Assembly: GCF_001427525.1 (NCBI RefSeq)
Contig: NZ_LMGU01000001.1
Span: 186,001-250,000 of the forward strand
DNA: 64,000 bases
Direction of reading: 5' to 3'
Origin: Microbacterium sp. Root61
GTDB lineage: Bacteria > Actinomycetota > Actinomycetes > Actinomycetales > Microbacteriaceae
The position numbers and the translations under genes are program-made. Numbering within the stretch: the stretch's first letter is position 1; every line of letters begins with the position of its first letter. The notes beneath the pieces are model-generated. The model was not told where the DNA came from and did no database searches. It saw only the letters and a program-made list of their open reading frames with translations. This document shows, one piece after another, positions 21,776 through 29,874 of the stretch.

Positions 21776-22648
21776 ATGCCGCCGACTCCCGCCGATCGTC
21801 AGACCCGCGCTCTGCGCAACGTCCTTGATGCAGTTCGAGGGCGCGACGGAGTGGCGCGGGTGTCGCGGCTCGGCGCAGAGGGGCACTCGCGCCATTTCGT
21901 CCGGCTGGCGGTAGGTCGGGGACTACTCGTCAGCGTCCGCCGCGACTGGGTGGCGGTTCCCGGGGCCGACTCCGAACTGGTCCAGGCTGCGAGATGCGGC
22001 GTTGCGCTGACCTGCATCACACAGGCGCGGCGACTCGGGCTGTGGGTGCTCGAGGAAGACGGCGCACATGTCGGCGCCGCAACCCACGCGCGAGCACCGA
22101 ACGGCCCTGCGGTCGTGCATTGGGCACGGCCGGTTCGGCCACGGCATCCCGACGATCTCGTCGATCCGATCGACAACGTCCTCGCGCTCGTGGCGGCGTG
22201 CCAGCCGTTCGAGGCAGCCTTGGCAACGTGGGAATCAGCGCTTCGGATCGGGCTGATCTCTCGCGAGCGCCTGGCGTCCCTGCCGCTGGGTCCTGCCGGT
22301 CTTCGGTTGCTCGCGGAGGCATCGCCGTTCTCGGACTCCGGCCTGGAGTCGATCTTCCGCATTCGGCTGCGGTGGCTGAACGTGCGGATCTTCGCACAGA
22401 CCTGGATTGGGGGGCATCATGTCGACTTCCTGATCGGCGAGCGCCTCATCGTCCAAATCGATGGCGGCCACCACGTAGGTGCGCAGCGGGAGCGGGACAA
22501 CGCGCATGACGCGGCATTGCGTCTGCTCGGGTACTCGGTGATCCGCGTGGGGTATCGGCAGGTGCTCGAGGATTGGCCGGCGGTGCAGGATGCGGTGATG
22601 GCGGCGATAGCTCAGGGATTGCACCTCGTGCACACCGGGGACGCGTGA
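21776..22648 (+). CDS. AbiEi-like wHTH + DUF559 (PD-(D/E)XK nuclease-fold) protein
   Basis: This 290-residue protein has the two-part layout common in actinobacteria. An N-terminal winged-helix region (about 8-65) resembles the antitoxin domain of AbiEi. A C-terminal DUF559 domain (about 190-285) belongs to the Vsr/MutH-like nuclease fold. Nuclease-like residues are E191 (GLESIFR), D217 (HHVDFLIG), and the Q227-I-D229 pair in LIVQIDGGHH, followed by DAALRLLGYSVIRVGY. Gln instead of Glu before the Asp may weaken catalysis, though this subfamily often has Gln. Function is unknown. The gene is bracketed by 73-bp elements and minisatellites, and its last codons lie inside the first 31-bp repeat unit. 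The ATG has a GGAAGAGTGGGG site. Confidence 0.8.
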   Translation: MPPTPADRQTRALRNVLDAVRGRDGVARVSRLGAEGHSRHFVRLAVGRGLLVSVRRDWVAVPGADSELVQAARCGVALTCITQARRLGLWVLEEDGAHVGAATHARAPNGPAVVHWARPVRPRHPDDLVDPIDNVLALVAACQPFEAALATWESALRIGLISRERLASLPLGPAGLRLLAEASPFSDSGLESIFRIRLRWLNVRIFAQTWIGGHHVDFLIGERLIVQIDGGHHVGAQRERDNAHDAALRLLGYSVIRVGYRQVLEDWPAVQDAVMAAIAQGLHLVHTGDA

Positions 22649-22732
22649 ACACATGTCTCGACGCGCCGAGGACGCGTACACACATGTCTCGACGTGCCGA
22701 TGACGCGTACACACATGTCTCGACGTGCCGAT
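22640..22732. repeat. 31-bp tandem repeat, three copies
   Basis: Units 22640-22670, 22671-22701 and 22702-22732. Copies 2 and 3 are identical; copy 1 differs at a few positions. The core is ACACATGTCTCGACG. The first unit includes the TGA stop of the DUF559 gene. The TCTCGACG core also occurs in the palindrome at 11897-11928. Confidence 0.9.
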
Positions 22733-22740
22733 GACGCACC

Positions 22741-22818
22741 ACAGCGTCGGAGATCCACCGTTTGTCGGTTCCGCGGACGGCGGGGTGCTCCGACGCTGTG
22801 GCGATCTCCGACGCTGTG
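22741..22818. repeat. Third copy of the 73-bp palindromic element
   Basis: Bases 22746-22818 align without gaps to 21421-21493 and 21575-21647: all start GTCGGAGATC, and CCGACGCTGTGGCGATC sits at the same offset. Here the ends form a perfect 15-bp inverted repeat (22741-22755 with 22803-22817); in the upstream copies the stem has one mismatch in the ten inner bases. Confidence 0.8.
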
Positions 22819-22833
22819 GTCGGCAGAGTGGGG

Positions 22834-23271
22834 TCAGCGCGCGGGCGTGACCTCGACCTCGACGACCTCGATGACCTCGACCGACTCGACGACCTCGGTC
22901 GCGGCATCCGCGGTGACGGGGGCATCCACGACCGACTTGACGGGGGTGTCGATGTCGTCCAGGTCGTCATCCGCCCAGGCGATGGACTCGAGAACCTGCC
23001 CACCGGATGCCGGGATCAGCGTGCTCACGACGGCCAGCGCCAGAGTCGTGATGACGCCGAAGAGGCCAACGGCCAGCAGGGCGCTGCCGATGACGACCCA
23101 CGACTGACCGCCGTAGACCTCGACCGAGGTCGCGGTCTGGTCGGTGAGGGTCGCGATCATGGTCGACATGTTCGTGAAGACGAGCGCACCGCCCAGGACG
23201 GCGCTCACGATCGATCCGCTCAGCAGGAACCAGTAGGGGAGGCTGCGGAACAGCGAGGGACGAACGGGCAT
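22834..23271 (-). CDS. Small two-helix membrane protein with acidic tail (unknown)
   Basis: 145 residues. Two membrane segments are clear (about 13-33 and 56-85, the latter long). A segment between them contains TLTDQTATSVEVYGGQSW. The C-terminal 45 residues are strongly acidic and Val/Glu rich (ADDDLDDIDT... VEVIEVVEVEV). Similar proteins are common in Microbacteriaceae, often under the unsupported label dinucleotide-utilizing enzyme; I see no nucleotide-binding motif and do not use that name. The ATG at 23271 gives MPVRPSLFRSLPYWFLLSG, ahead of the first helix. It is a minus-strand gene downstream of ctaA with a 122-bp gap. Confidence 0.65.
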   Translation of the reverse strand: MPVRPSLFRSLPYWFLLSGSIVSAVLGGALVFTNMSTMIATLTDQTATSVEVYGGQSWVVIGSALLAVGLFGVITTLALAVVSTLIPASGGQVLESIAWADDDLDDIDTPVKSVVDAPVTADAATEVVESVEVIEVVEVEVTPAR

Positions 23272-23393
23272 GCGGATGCTCCTTGAGATTCGGGACCACG
23301 GGTACCCGCGGCATGTGCCAGCCTGGTGCGCGGTCCCGAACGCACCATATGCGGAGTCGATGAGTCGGCTATGAATGACAGCCGAGTCGAAGG

Positions 23394-24329
23394 TCAGTGC
23401 GCGGCGACCGTCGCTTCGTCCGACTCTGCGGTGGCCAGGGGAGCGGCTGCGGGGCGCTTCAAGCGCAGGATGACGAGGGTCATGGCCGCCGCAGTGAGCG
23501 CGGCGAGCACCATGTGCACGCCGACCGCGAGCACGGGGAGGCCGTTGCGCGCCTGGTAGAGACCGACGGCGATCTGCACGAATTCGACCGCGAGCAGAGT
23601 GATCGCCCAGTTGCGCGTGGGCAGCCCCTTGACCGCGGCGGCGACCACGAGGAGAACGGTCAGCACCAGCAGGGCGTACCCGGGCCAGGCGTGCACGTGC
23701 TCGAGGACGGTGGCGTCGAAGCCGTTCCGGCCGGACGCGGCGTCGCCGGAGTGCGGGCCGGCACCGGTCGTCAGGATGCCGAAGGCGATGGAGACGGCCA
23801 TCACCGCGGCTGTGAGGTGGGTGAGCCTGGCGTACCAGGCGGGCACCGCGAGCGTGCGCGGGCCGGGCACGTCGTCCATCCGCGCCAGGAAGGCGGCGGT
23901 GACGCACACCAGCAACAGCGAGGAGACGTAATGGAAGCCGACGATGAAGGGGTTCAGGCCCGTCCAGACCGTGATCCCGCCCACGATGGCCTGCGCGATG
24001 ATGCCCACCCCGACGATGACCGCGAGCGTCCAGAGGTCCTTGCGGGTGCGCCAGAGGCGGGTGGTGAGCATCAGGATCACCACGACGAGCGCGATGATGC
24101 CGACCACGCCGGTCATCATCCGGTTCCCGAACTCGATGAGGCTGTGATAGGTCAGCTCTTCGGTCGGGATGAGCGACTCGGGGGTGCAGGTCGGCCACGA
24201 GGGGCATCCGAGTCCCGAACCGGTGAGGCGCACGGCGCCGCCGGTCGCGATGATCGTCACCTGTGCGACGAACGAGGCCCACGCCGCGATGCGCAGAGGG
24301 GTGCCGGGGCGGACGCTGACATCGGGCAT
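23394..24329 (-). CDS. ctaA: Heme A synthase
   Basis: It oxidises heme O to heme A for cytochrome aa3 oxidase. The 311 residues have about eight membrane helices. The extracellular cysteine pair (GCPSWPTC, about 42-49) of Gram-positive CtaA and the heme-ligand histidines in TYHSLIEFGNRM, FHYVSS, EHVHAWPG and VGVHMVLA are visible. ATG 24329 is preferred over the upstream GTG because GAGGAGG lies 8 nt before it. It is divergent from the suf operon and is the functional partner of ctaB across the repeat cassette. Confidence 0.93.
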   Translation of the reverse strand: MPDVSVRPGTPLRIAAWASFVAQVTIIATGGAVRLTGSGLGCPSWPTCTPESLIPTEELTYHSLIEFGNRMMTGVVGIIALVVVILMLTTRLWRTRKDLWTLAVIVGVGIIAQAIVGGITVWTGLNPFIVGFHYVSSLLLVCVTAAFLARMDDVPGPRTLAVPAWYARLTHLTAAVMAVSIAFGILTTGAGPHSGDAASGRNGFDATVLEHVHAWPGYALLVLTVLLVVAAAVKGLPTRNWAITLLAVEFVQIAVGLYQARNGLPVLAVGVHMVLAALTAAAMTLVILRLKRPAAAPLATAESDEATVAAH

Positions 24330-24387
24330 TGCAAAGCCTCCTCGTCCACGCACGTCGGTCGGGCGACCGCGGCGGGGGCGGAACCTG

Positions 24388-24393
24388 TAGAAT
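24388..24393 (+). promoter_or_regulatory. Candidate promoter of the suf operon
   Basis: TAGAAT in the divergent ctaA/sufB region. It would give a leader of about 150 nt, with an apparent small TTCG-loop hairpin near 24491-24505 and AGGAGAG just before sufB. No SufR-type regulator gene lies nearby. Confidence 0.4.
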
Positions 24394-24553
24394 CAAGGGG
24401 TCGGGATGCGTGCGCGTCATGCGCAACGCTCCACTGACAGTGTAGGCGCGCAGGACGGCGCCACTTGAGTAGGGCCCACCAGCGGCACCCCACCCTTCGG
24501 GTGTGGAATGCCGGGGCGGATGACACCGTTGAGGCCCAGAGGAGAGTGTGACG

Positions 24554-25972
24554 ATGTCGGATGTGCTGATCGACCGCCCGGAGCTTGACGGACTCGGTGT
24601 TTACGAGTTCGGCTGGCACGACGAGGATGCTGCAGGAGCCATCGCCAAGCGCGGGCTCAGCGAGGCCGTCGTGCGAGGGATCTCCGGGCTGAAATCGGAA
24701 CCCGAATGGATGCTGAAGAACCGTCTGAAGGGTCTTCAGCTGTTCGAACGCAAGCCGATGCCGACCTGGGGTGCCGACCTCAGCGAGATCGACTTCGACA
24801 ACATCAAGTATTTCGTGCGCTCGACCGAGAAGCAGGCGCAGTCGTGGGAGGACCTCCCCGAGGAGATCCGCAACACGTACGAGCGCCTCGGCATCCCCGA
24901 GGCGGAGCGTCAGCGCCTCGTCGCCGGCGTCGCCGCGCAGTACGAGTCCGAGGTCGTCTACCACCAGATCCGCGAGGACCTGGAGGCGCAGGGCGTCATC
25001 TTCATGGACACCGACACGGCGCTGCGCGAGCACCCCGAGTTCTTCGACGAGTACTTCGGCACCGTCATCCCCGCCGGCGACAACAAGTTCGCCGCGCTGA
25101 ACACGGCCGTGTGGTCCGGCGGATCGTTCGTCTACGTCCCGAAGGGCGTGCACGTCGAGATCCCGCTGCAGGCCTACTTCCGCATCAACACCGAGAACAT
25201 GGGGCAGTTCGAGCGCACCCTGATCATCGCGGACGAAGACTCCTACATCCACTACATCGAGGGCTGCACGGCGCCGATCTACAAGAGCGACTCGCTGCAC
25301 TCCGCGGTCGTCGAGATCATCGTCAAGAAGAACGCCCGCGTGCGGTACACGACCATCCAGAACTGGTCGAACAACGTGTACAACCTCGTCACCAAGCGTG
25401 CGATCGCCCACGAGGGCGCCACCATGGAGTGGATCGACGGCAACATCGGGTCCAAGGTCACGATGAAGTACCCGTCCATCTTCCTCGTCGGCGAGCGGGC
25501 CAAGGGCGAGACCCTCTCCGTCGCCTTCGCCGGTCCCGGCCAGCACCAGGACGCCGGCGCCAAGATGATCCACATGGCGCCGTACACGCAGTCCTCCATC
25601 GTCTCGAAGTCGATCGCCCGTGGCGGCGGACGTGCCGGCTACCGCGGTGAGGTGCGGGTGGATGCGAATGCGCACCACTCCGCCAACACCGTGCGCTGCG
25701 ATGCGCTGCTGGTCGATTCGATCTCGCGCTCCGACACGTACCCCGCCATCGACATCCGCGTCGACGACGTCCAGCTCGGCCACGAGGCCACGGTCTCGAA
25801 GGTCAGCGAAGAGCAGCTGTTCTACCTCATGAGCCGGGGCATGCCCGAGGACGAGGCGATGGCGATGATCGTCCGCGGCTTCATCGAGCCCATCGCCCGC
25901 GAGCTGCCCATGGAGTACGCCATGGAGCTCAACAAGCTCATCGAAATGGGCATGGAAGGATCCGTCGGCTAG
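24554..25972 (+). CDS. sufB: Fe-S cluster scaffold protein SufB
   Basis: SufB is the main scaffold of the SUF Fe-S assembly system and works as a SufBC2D complex. The 472 residues show the beta-helix core typical of the family, with [19 protein letters not shown] (about 233-251; Cys in the EGCTAP motif) and the C-terminal [18 protein letters not shown] interaction helix. ATG 24554 gives the common [15 protein letters not shown] start; a GTG 6 bp upstream is also possible. It is the first gene of sufB-sufD-Rieske-sufC-sufT and only 2 nt separate it from sufD. Confidence 0.97.
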   Translation: MSDVLIDRPELDGLGVYEFGWHDEDAAGAIAKRGLSEAVVRGISGLKSEPEWMLKNRLKGLQLFERKPMPTWGADLSEIDFDNIKYFVRSTEKQAQSWEDLPEEIRNTYERLGIPEAERQRLVAGVAAQYESEVVYHQIREDLEAQGVIFMDTDTALREHPEFFDEYFGTVIPAGDNKFAALNTAVWSGGSFVYVPKGVHVEIPLQAYFRINTENMGQFERTLIIADEDSYIHYIEGCTAPIYKSDSLHSAVVEIIVKKNARVRYTTIQNWSNNVYNLVTKRAIAHEGATMEWIDGNIGSKVTMKYPSIFLVGERAKGETLSVAFAGPGQHQDAGAKMIHMAPYTQSSIVSKSIARGGGRAGYRGEVRVDANAHHSANTVRCDALLVDSISRSDTYPAIDIRVDDVQLGHEATVSKVSEEQLFYLMSRGMPEDEAMAMIVRGFIEPIARELPMEYAMELNKLIEMGMEGSVG

Positions 25973-25974
25973 TT

Positions 25975-27177
25975 ATGACGACCACGACCACCCCCCTGCC
26001 GGGAAGCCAAGCGCACACCGACGGAGGATGGGGCAACAAGTCTGCGCCCGTGATCCCCGTGCAGACGCGTTCTGACCGCCCCACCTCGTTCGACCCTGCC
26101 GACTTCGGCACGCCGAACGGCCGCGAAGTCAACTGGAAGCACACGCCGATCGATCGCCTCGGCGCCCTGCTGCAGGACGACGAGTCCGACGCGGATGCCG
26201 TGCTGATCTCCACGACCGCTCCGGACACGCTGTTCGTCCCCTCCGCAGGAGTCGACGCCGCCGTGCGCGGCGAGGTCTTCCGTCCGGAAGACGTCGTCAG
26301 TGCGATCGTCTGGAAGCGCAGCACCGACGCGCTGCACGTGCAGATCCCCGCCGATGAAGAGCTCGCCGAGCCGGTGCGCATCGATCTGAGCGGTGCCGGT
26401 TCCGGCCTGCACAGCCGTTCGCACATCATCATCGAGGCGATGCCGAACGCACGCGGCACCGTGCTGCTCTACCACTCCGGCTCCGCGCAGTACGCGCAGA
26501 ACGTGGAGATCATCGTCCGCGATGGCGCCAACCTCACGGTGCTGTCCGTGCAGCGCTGGGATGGCGACGCCGTGCACGTGGCGTCCCATCAGGCCCGCGT
26601 CGATCGCGATGCGTCCCTGACTCACCTGATCGTGAGCCTCGGCGGCAGCGTCGTGCGCATCAACCCCTCGGTCGAACTGGCCGGCGCGGGATCGGATGCG
26701 CGCCTGTTCGGCGTCTCGTTCGCCGATGCCGGCCAGCACTTCGAGAGCCAGGTGTACATGCACCACAAGGGGCCGCACACCAAGGGCGACGTGCTCTACA
26801 AGGGCGCCCTGCAGGGTGCGGACGCCCGCAGCGTGTGGATCGGCGACGTCCTGATCGGACCGGACGCCACCGGCACCGACTCGTACGAGGCGAACCGCAA
26901 CCTGGTGCTCACCGACGGTGCGCGCGCCGACTCGATCCCGAACCTCGAGATCCAGACGGGCGACATCCAGGGCGCCGGACACGCGAGTGCGACCGGTCGC
27001 TTCGACGACGAGCAGCTGTTCTACCTGCTGTCCCGCGGGATCACCGAGCCGGAGGCGCGACGCCTCGTTGTCCTCGGCTTCCTCAGCGAAATCGTGCAGC
27101 GGATCGGCATCCCCGTGCTGGAAGCCGAGCTCATCGAAGCGATCGAGCGCGAACTCGAGGAAGGGCAGGATCGATGA
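25975..27177 (+). CDS. sufD: Fe-S cluster assembly protein SufD
   Basis: SufD is the SufB paralogue completing the SufBC2D scaffold. The 400 residues have a Thr-rich variable N-terminus, then NWKHTPIDRLGAL and the C-terminal SHASATGRFDDEQLFYL-like region that contacts SufC (seen here as GHASATGRFDDEQLFYLLSR). It lacks the EGCTAP cysteine region of SufB. It overlaps the Rieske gene by 4 bp (ATGA). Confidence 0.96.
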   Translation: MTTTTTPLPGSQAHTDGGWGNKSAPVIPVQTRSDRPTSFDPADFGTPNGREVNWKHTPIDRLGALLQDDESDADAVLISTTAPDTLFVPSAGVDAAVRGEVFRPEDVVSAIVWKRSTDALHVQIPADEELAEPVRIDLSGAGSGLHSRSHIIIEAMPNARGTVLLYHSGSAQYAQNVEIIVRDGANLTVLSVQRWDGDAVHVASHQARVDRDASLTHLIVSLGGSVVRINPSVELAGAGSDARLFGVSFADAGQHFESQVYMHHKGPHTKGDVLYKGALQGADARSVWIGDVLIGPDATGTDSYEANRNLVLTDGARADSIPNLEIQTGDIQGAGHASATGRFDDEQLFYLLSRGITEPEARRLVVLGFLSEIVQRIGIPVLEAELIEAIERELEEGQDR

Positions 27178-27503
27178 CCGCGGCCAAGGTCTGCGCCCTG
27201 AGCGACCTCGAGCAGGACACCGCCATCCGCGTGGAGGTCGACGGCGTGCCCATGGCCGTCGTGCTCGATTCGAACGGCGAGGTGCACGCCATCGGCGACA
27301 CCTGCACCCATGGCGACATCTCGCTCGCCGAGGGGTTCGTCGACGGCGACGCGCTGGAGTGCTGGGCCCACGGCTCCGCCTTCTCGCTGCGCACCGGCAA
27401 GCCGCTCAACCTCCCGGCTTACGAGCCGGTCCCTGTTTATGCCGTCGTGATCGAGGGCGATGACGTCCTCATCGATCCCGCCGTGCTCAAAGATGTGAAC
27501 TGA
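27174..27503 (+). CDS. Rieske-type [2Fe-2S] ferredoxin of the suf operon
   Basis: 109 residues with both Rieske ligand pairs: CTHGDISL (Cys-x-His, about 43-45) and CWAHGSAF (Cys-x2-His, about 62-65). Proteins of this type are small soluble electron carriers related to the ferredoxin subunits of ring-hydroxylating dioxygenases and to NirD. In actinobacteria one is usually embedded in the suf operon between sufD and sufC, where it probably donates electrons for cluster assembly; that role is inferred from position. It overlaps sufD by 4 bp. Confidence 0.92.
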   Translation: MTAAKVCALSDLEQDTAIRVEVDGVPMAVVLDSNGEVHAIGDTCTHGDISLAEGFVDGDALECWAHGSAFSLRTGKPLNLPAYEPVPVYAVVIEGDDVLIDPAVLKDVN

Positions 27504-27517
27504 AGAAGGAAGCCTGA

Positions 27518-28300
27518 ATGTCTGTCCTCGAGATCCGCGACCTGTTTGTGACGGTCGAGACCGATGCGGGAACCACCCCCATCCTCAACGGCCTGTCGCT
27601 GACCATCCGTACCGGTGAGACGCACGCCATCATGGGCCCCAACGGCTCCGGCAAGTCCACGCTGGCCTACACGATCGCCGGCCACCCCAAGTACAACGTG
27701 ACCGGTGGCACGATCACGCTCGACGGCGAGGATGTCCTCGCGATGACCGTCGACGAGCGCGCCCGCGCCGGCCTGTTCCTCGCGATGCAGTACCCGGTGG
27801 AGATCCCCGGCGTCACCGTCACGAACTTCCTGCGCACCGCCAAGACGGCGATCGACGGCGAAGCGCCGTCGATCCGCACCTGGACCAAGGACGTCAAGGC
27901 GTCGATGAAGAACCTTCGGATGGATCCGAAGTTCGCGGCGCGCAACGTCAACGAGGGATTCTCCGGCGGCGAGAAGAAGCGCCACGAGATCCTCCAGCTC
28001 GAGCTGCTGAAGCCGCGGATCGCGGTCCTCGACGAGACCGATTCCGGCCTTGACGTCGACGCGCTGAAGATCGTCTCCGAGGGCGTCAACCGCGCCAAGG
28101 CGGAGAGCGACCTCGGTGTGCTCCTCATCACGCACTACACCCGCATCCTGCGCTACATCCACCCCGACTTCGTGCACGTGATGGTCGCGGGTCGCATCGT
28201 CGAGGAGGGCGGCCCCGAGCTCGCCGAGCGCCTCGAGGACGAGGGCTACGACCGGTTCATCGAACCGGCATCCGACGCCACCGTCGACGCCGACGCGTAG
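27518..28300 (+). CDS. sufC: Fe-S assembly ATPase SufC
   Basis: SufC is the ABC-type ATPase driving the SufBCD scaffold. The 260 residues contain Walker A GPNGSGKST (about 38-46), the SufC-specific signature FSGGEKKRHEILQ (about 149-161), Walker B with DETDSGLDVDALK (about 172-184) and the H-loop ITHYTRIL. AGAAGGAAG lies upstream of the ATG. Its TAG stop forms part of the -10 box of the next gene. Confidence 0.97.
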   Translation: MSVLEIRDLFVTVETDAGTTPILNGLSLTIRTGETHAIMGPNGSGKSTLAYTIAGHPKYNVTGGTITLDGEDVLAMTVDERARAGLFLAMQYPVEIPGVTVTNFLRTAKTAIDGEAPSIRTWTKDVKASMKNLRMDPKFAARNVNEGFSGGEKKRHEILQLELLKPRIAVLDETDSGLDVDALKIVSEGVNRAKAESDLGVLLITHYTRILRYIHPDFVHVMVAGRIVEEGGPELAERLEDEGYDRFIEPASDATVDADA

Positions 28301-28303
28301 ACT
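28298..28303 (+). promoter_or_regulatory. Leaderless promoter -10 box of sufT, overlapping the sufC stop
   Basis: TAGACT, 6 nt before the ATG at 28310. The TAG is the sufC stop codon. It would allow sufT to be made independently of the suf operon. Confidence 0.5.
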
Positions 28304-28309
28304 TCGATC

Positions 28310-28639
28310 ATGACCGCGACGCTCACACCCGAGAAGTACGACGAGGTCACCGAAGCTCTCAAGGACGTCATGGACCCCGAGCTCGGGATCAATGTCGTCG
28401 ACCTGGGGCTCATCTACGACCTCGCCTGGGATGACGAGAACGATGCTCTCGTCATCCACATGACGCTGACCAGCGCCGGCTGCCCGCTGACGGATGTGCT
28501 CGAAGAGCAGACCGCCCAGGCGCTCGACGAGGTCGTGGAGCAGTTCCGCATCAACTGGGTGTGGATGCCGCCGTGGGGTCCGGAGAAGATCACCGACGAC
28601 GGCCGCGACATGATGCGGGCGCTCGGCTTCGCCATCTGA
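28310..28639 (+). CDS. sufT: Metal-sulfur cluster assembly factor (SufT/DUF59/MIP18 family)
   Basis: 109 residues of the DUF59 (MIP18-like) family, whose members help mature Fe-S proteins. Family motifs are DVMDPELGINVVDLGLIYDL (about 19-38) and the conserved cysteine in LTSAGCPLTDVLE (about 60). It is the last gene of the SUF cluster. No Shine-Dalgarno is seen, consistent with a leaderless transcript. No SufS cysteine desulfurase or SufU follows. Confidence 0.93.
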   Translation: MTATLTPEKYDEVTEALKDVMDPELGINVVDLGLIYDLAWDDENDALVIHMTLTSAGCPLTDVLEEQTAQALDEVVEQFRINWVWMPPWGPEKITDDGRDMMRALGFAI

Positions 28640-28701
28640 TCGGCGGCCTGTGTCGTATGACGCAGGATGAGCTCGGTGAGCTCACCCGCTGACGCGCCGA
28701 C

Positions 28702-28707
28702 TAGGCT
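28702..28707 (+). promoter_or_regulatory. Leaderless promoter -10 box of the PatB-type gene
   Basis: TAGGCT, 6 nt upstream of the GTG start at 28714; no ribosome site is visible. Confidence 0.5.
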
Positions 28708-28713
28708 CGAGTA

Positions 28714-29874
28714 GTGAGCGTCACCCCCCTTCAGGCCCTGCCGATCGACGACCTGCGTGAGCGGTCCAGCACGAAGTGGCGCACCTACGCGCCCGACGTG
28801 CTCCCGCTGTTCGTGGCCGAGACGGATTTCGCTCACGCACCCGCGATCACCGCCGCCCTCGAGCGCGCCGTGCGCCTCGGCGACACCGGCTACACGCCGC
28901 CGGACCCCGGCATCCGTGACGCGTATGTCGCGTTCGCCGAGCGCCGCTTCGGCTGGCAGGTCGACCCCGCAAGGATCCGCACCACGTGCGACGTGATGAT
29001 GGGCGTCGTCGAGCTGCTGCGCCGGGTCATCGAGCCCGGAGACCGCGTCATCACGACCCCGCCGGTGTATCCGCCGTTCAACGACTGCATCCCGGAAGCC
29101 GGGGGAGTCGTCGAGACCGTGCCGCTCCGTGAGACGGCCGACGGCTGGGAGCTGGACCTGCTGGGTATCGAGGCGGCGTTCGCCGGCGGTGCGCGCGCGA
29201 TCCTGCTGTGCAACCCGCACAACCCCACCGGCACGGTGCACTCCCGGGAGAGCCTCGCCGCTCTTGCCGAGCTCGCCCAGGGCTTCGGAGCCGTCGTCGT
29301 CAGCGACGAGATCCACTCGCCGTTGACGCAGCCGGGCATCGACTTCACGCCGTTCCTGGCAGCATCCGAAACCGCCGCCCGTGTCGGGTACGCCGTGACG
29401 AGTGCGAGCAAGGCGTTCAACACCGCCGGCCTCAAGTGCGCGCTGATGATCACCGCGGCCGAGGACACCACCGCCGTGCTGCGCGGCCTCCCCGCCGAAG
29501 TCGAGTGGCGCACCGGGCTGTTCGGCGCGATCGCGGGCGTTGCCTCCTTCGCCCCCGAGAGCGACGAGTGGCTCGACAGTCTGCTGCTCACACTCGATCA
29601 GAACCGTCGCCTGCTGGCCGAGATGCTCGCCGAGCACGTTCCGGGCGCACGCTATCGGATGCCGGATGCCGGTTTCCTCGCGTGGGTCGACCTGTCCGAG
29701 CTCGGCTGGGGTGAGAATCCCGCCGTGAAGATCCTCCGCGACGCCAAGGTCGCCCTGCACTACGGTCCGCACTTCGGCGTCGAGGGCAACGGCCACGTGC
29801 GCATCAACATCGGCTGCGCACCCGAGGTCCTGCGCGAAGCAGTGGAGCGCATCGGTGCGCTCCTGACACCGTGA
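28714..29874 (+). CDS. patB: PatB/MalY-type PLP C-S lyase (aminotransferase fold)
   Basis: 386-residue fold-type I PLP enzyme. CNPHNPTGTVHSRE (about 168-181) and the Schiff-base lysine in TSASKAFNTAGLK (about 230-242) are typical of the MalY/PatB branch, which cleaves cystathionine or cysteine S-conjugates. The N-terminal RSSTKWRTYAPDVLPLFVAETDF also fits this branch, whose members usually begin with a KW.YP.DVLPLWVADMDF pattern. It follows the suf genes but has its own leaderless promoter, and overlaps the MFS gene by 4 bp. The exact substrate cannot be read from the sequence. Confidence 0.88.
   Translation: MSVTPLQALPIDDLRERSSTKWRTYAPDVLPLFVAETDFAHAPAITAALERAVRLGDTGYTPPDPGIRDAYVAFAERRFGWQVDPARIRTTCDVMMGVVELLRRVIEPGDRVITTPPVYPPFNDCIPEAGGVVETVPLRETADGWELDLLGIEAAFAGGARAILLCNPHNPTGTVHSRESLAALAELAQGFGAVVVSDEIHSPLTQPGIDFTPFLAASETAARVGYAVTSASKAFNTAGLKCALMITAAEDTTAVLRGLPAEVEWRTGLFGAIAGVASFAPESDEWLDSLLLTLDQNRRLLAEMLAEHVPGARYRMPDAGFLAWVDLSELGWGENPAVKILRDAKVALHYGPHFGVEGNGHVRINIGCAPEVLREAVERIGALLTP

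Noticed and set aside
21243..22732. The tandem repeats as a CRISPR array
   Set aside because: The repeat units are contiguous, without unique spacers of uniform length, and no cas genes are present.
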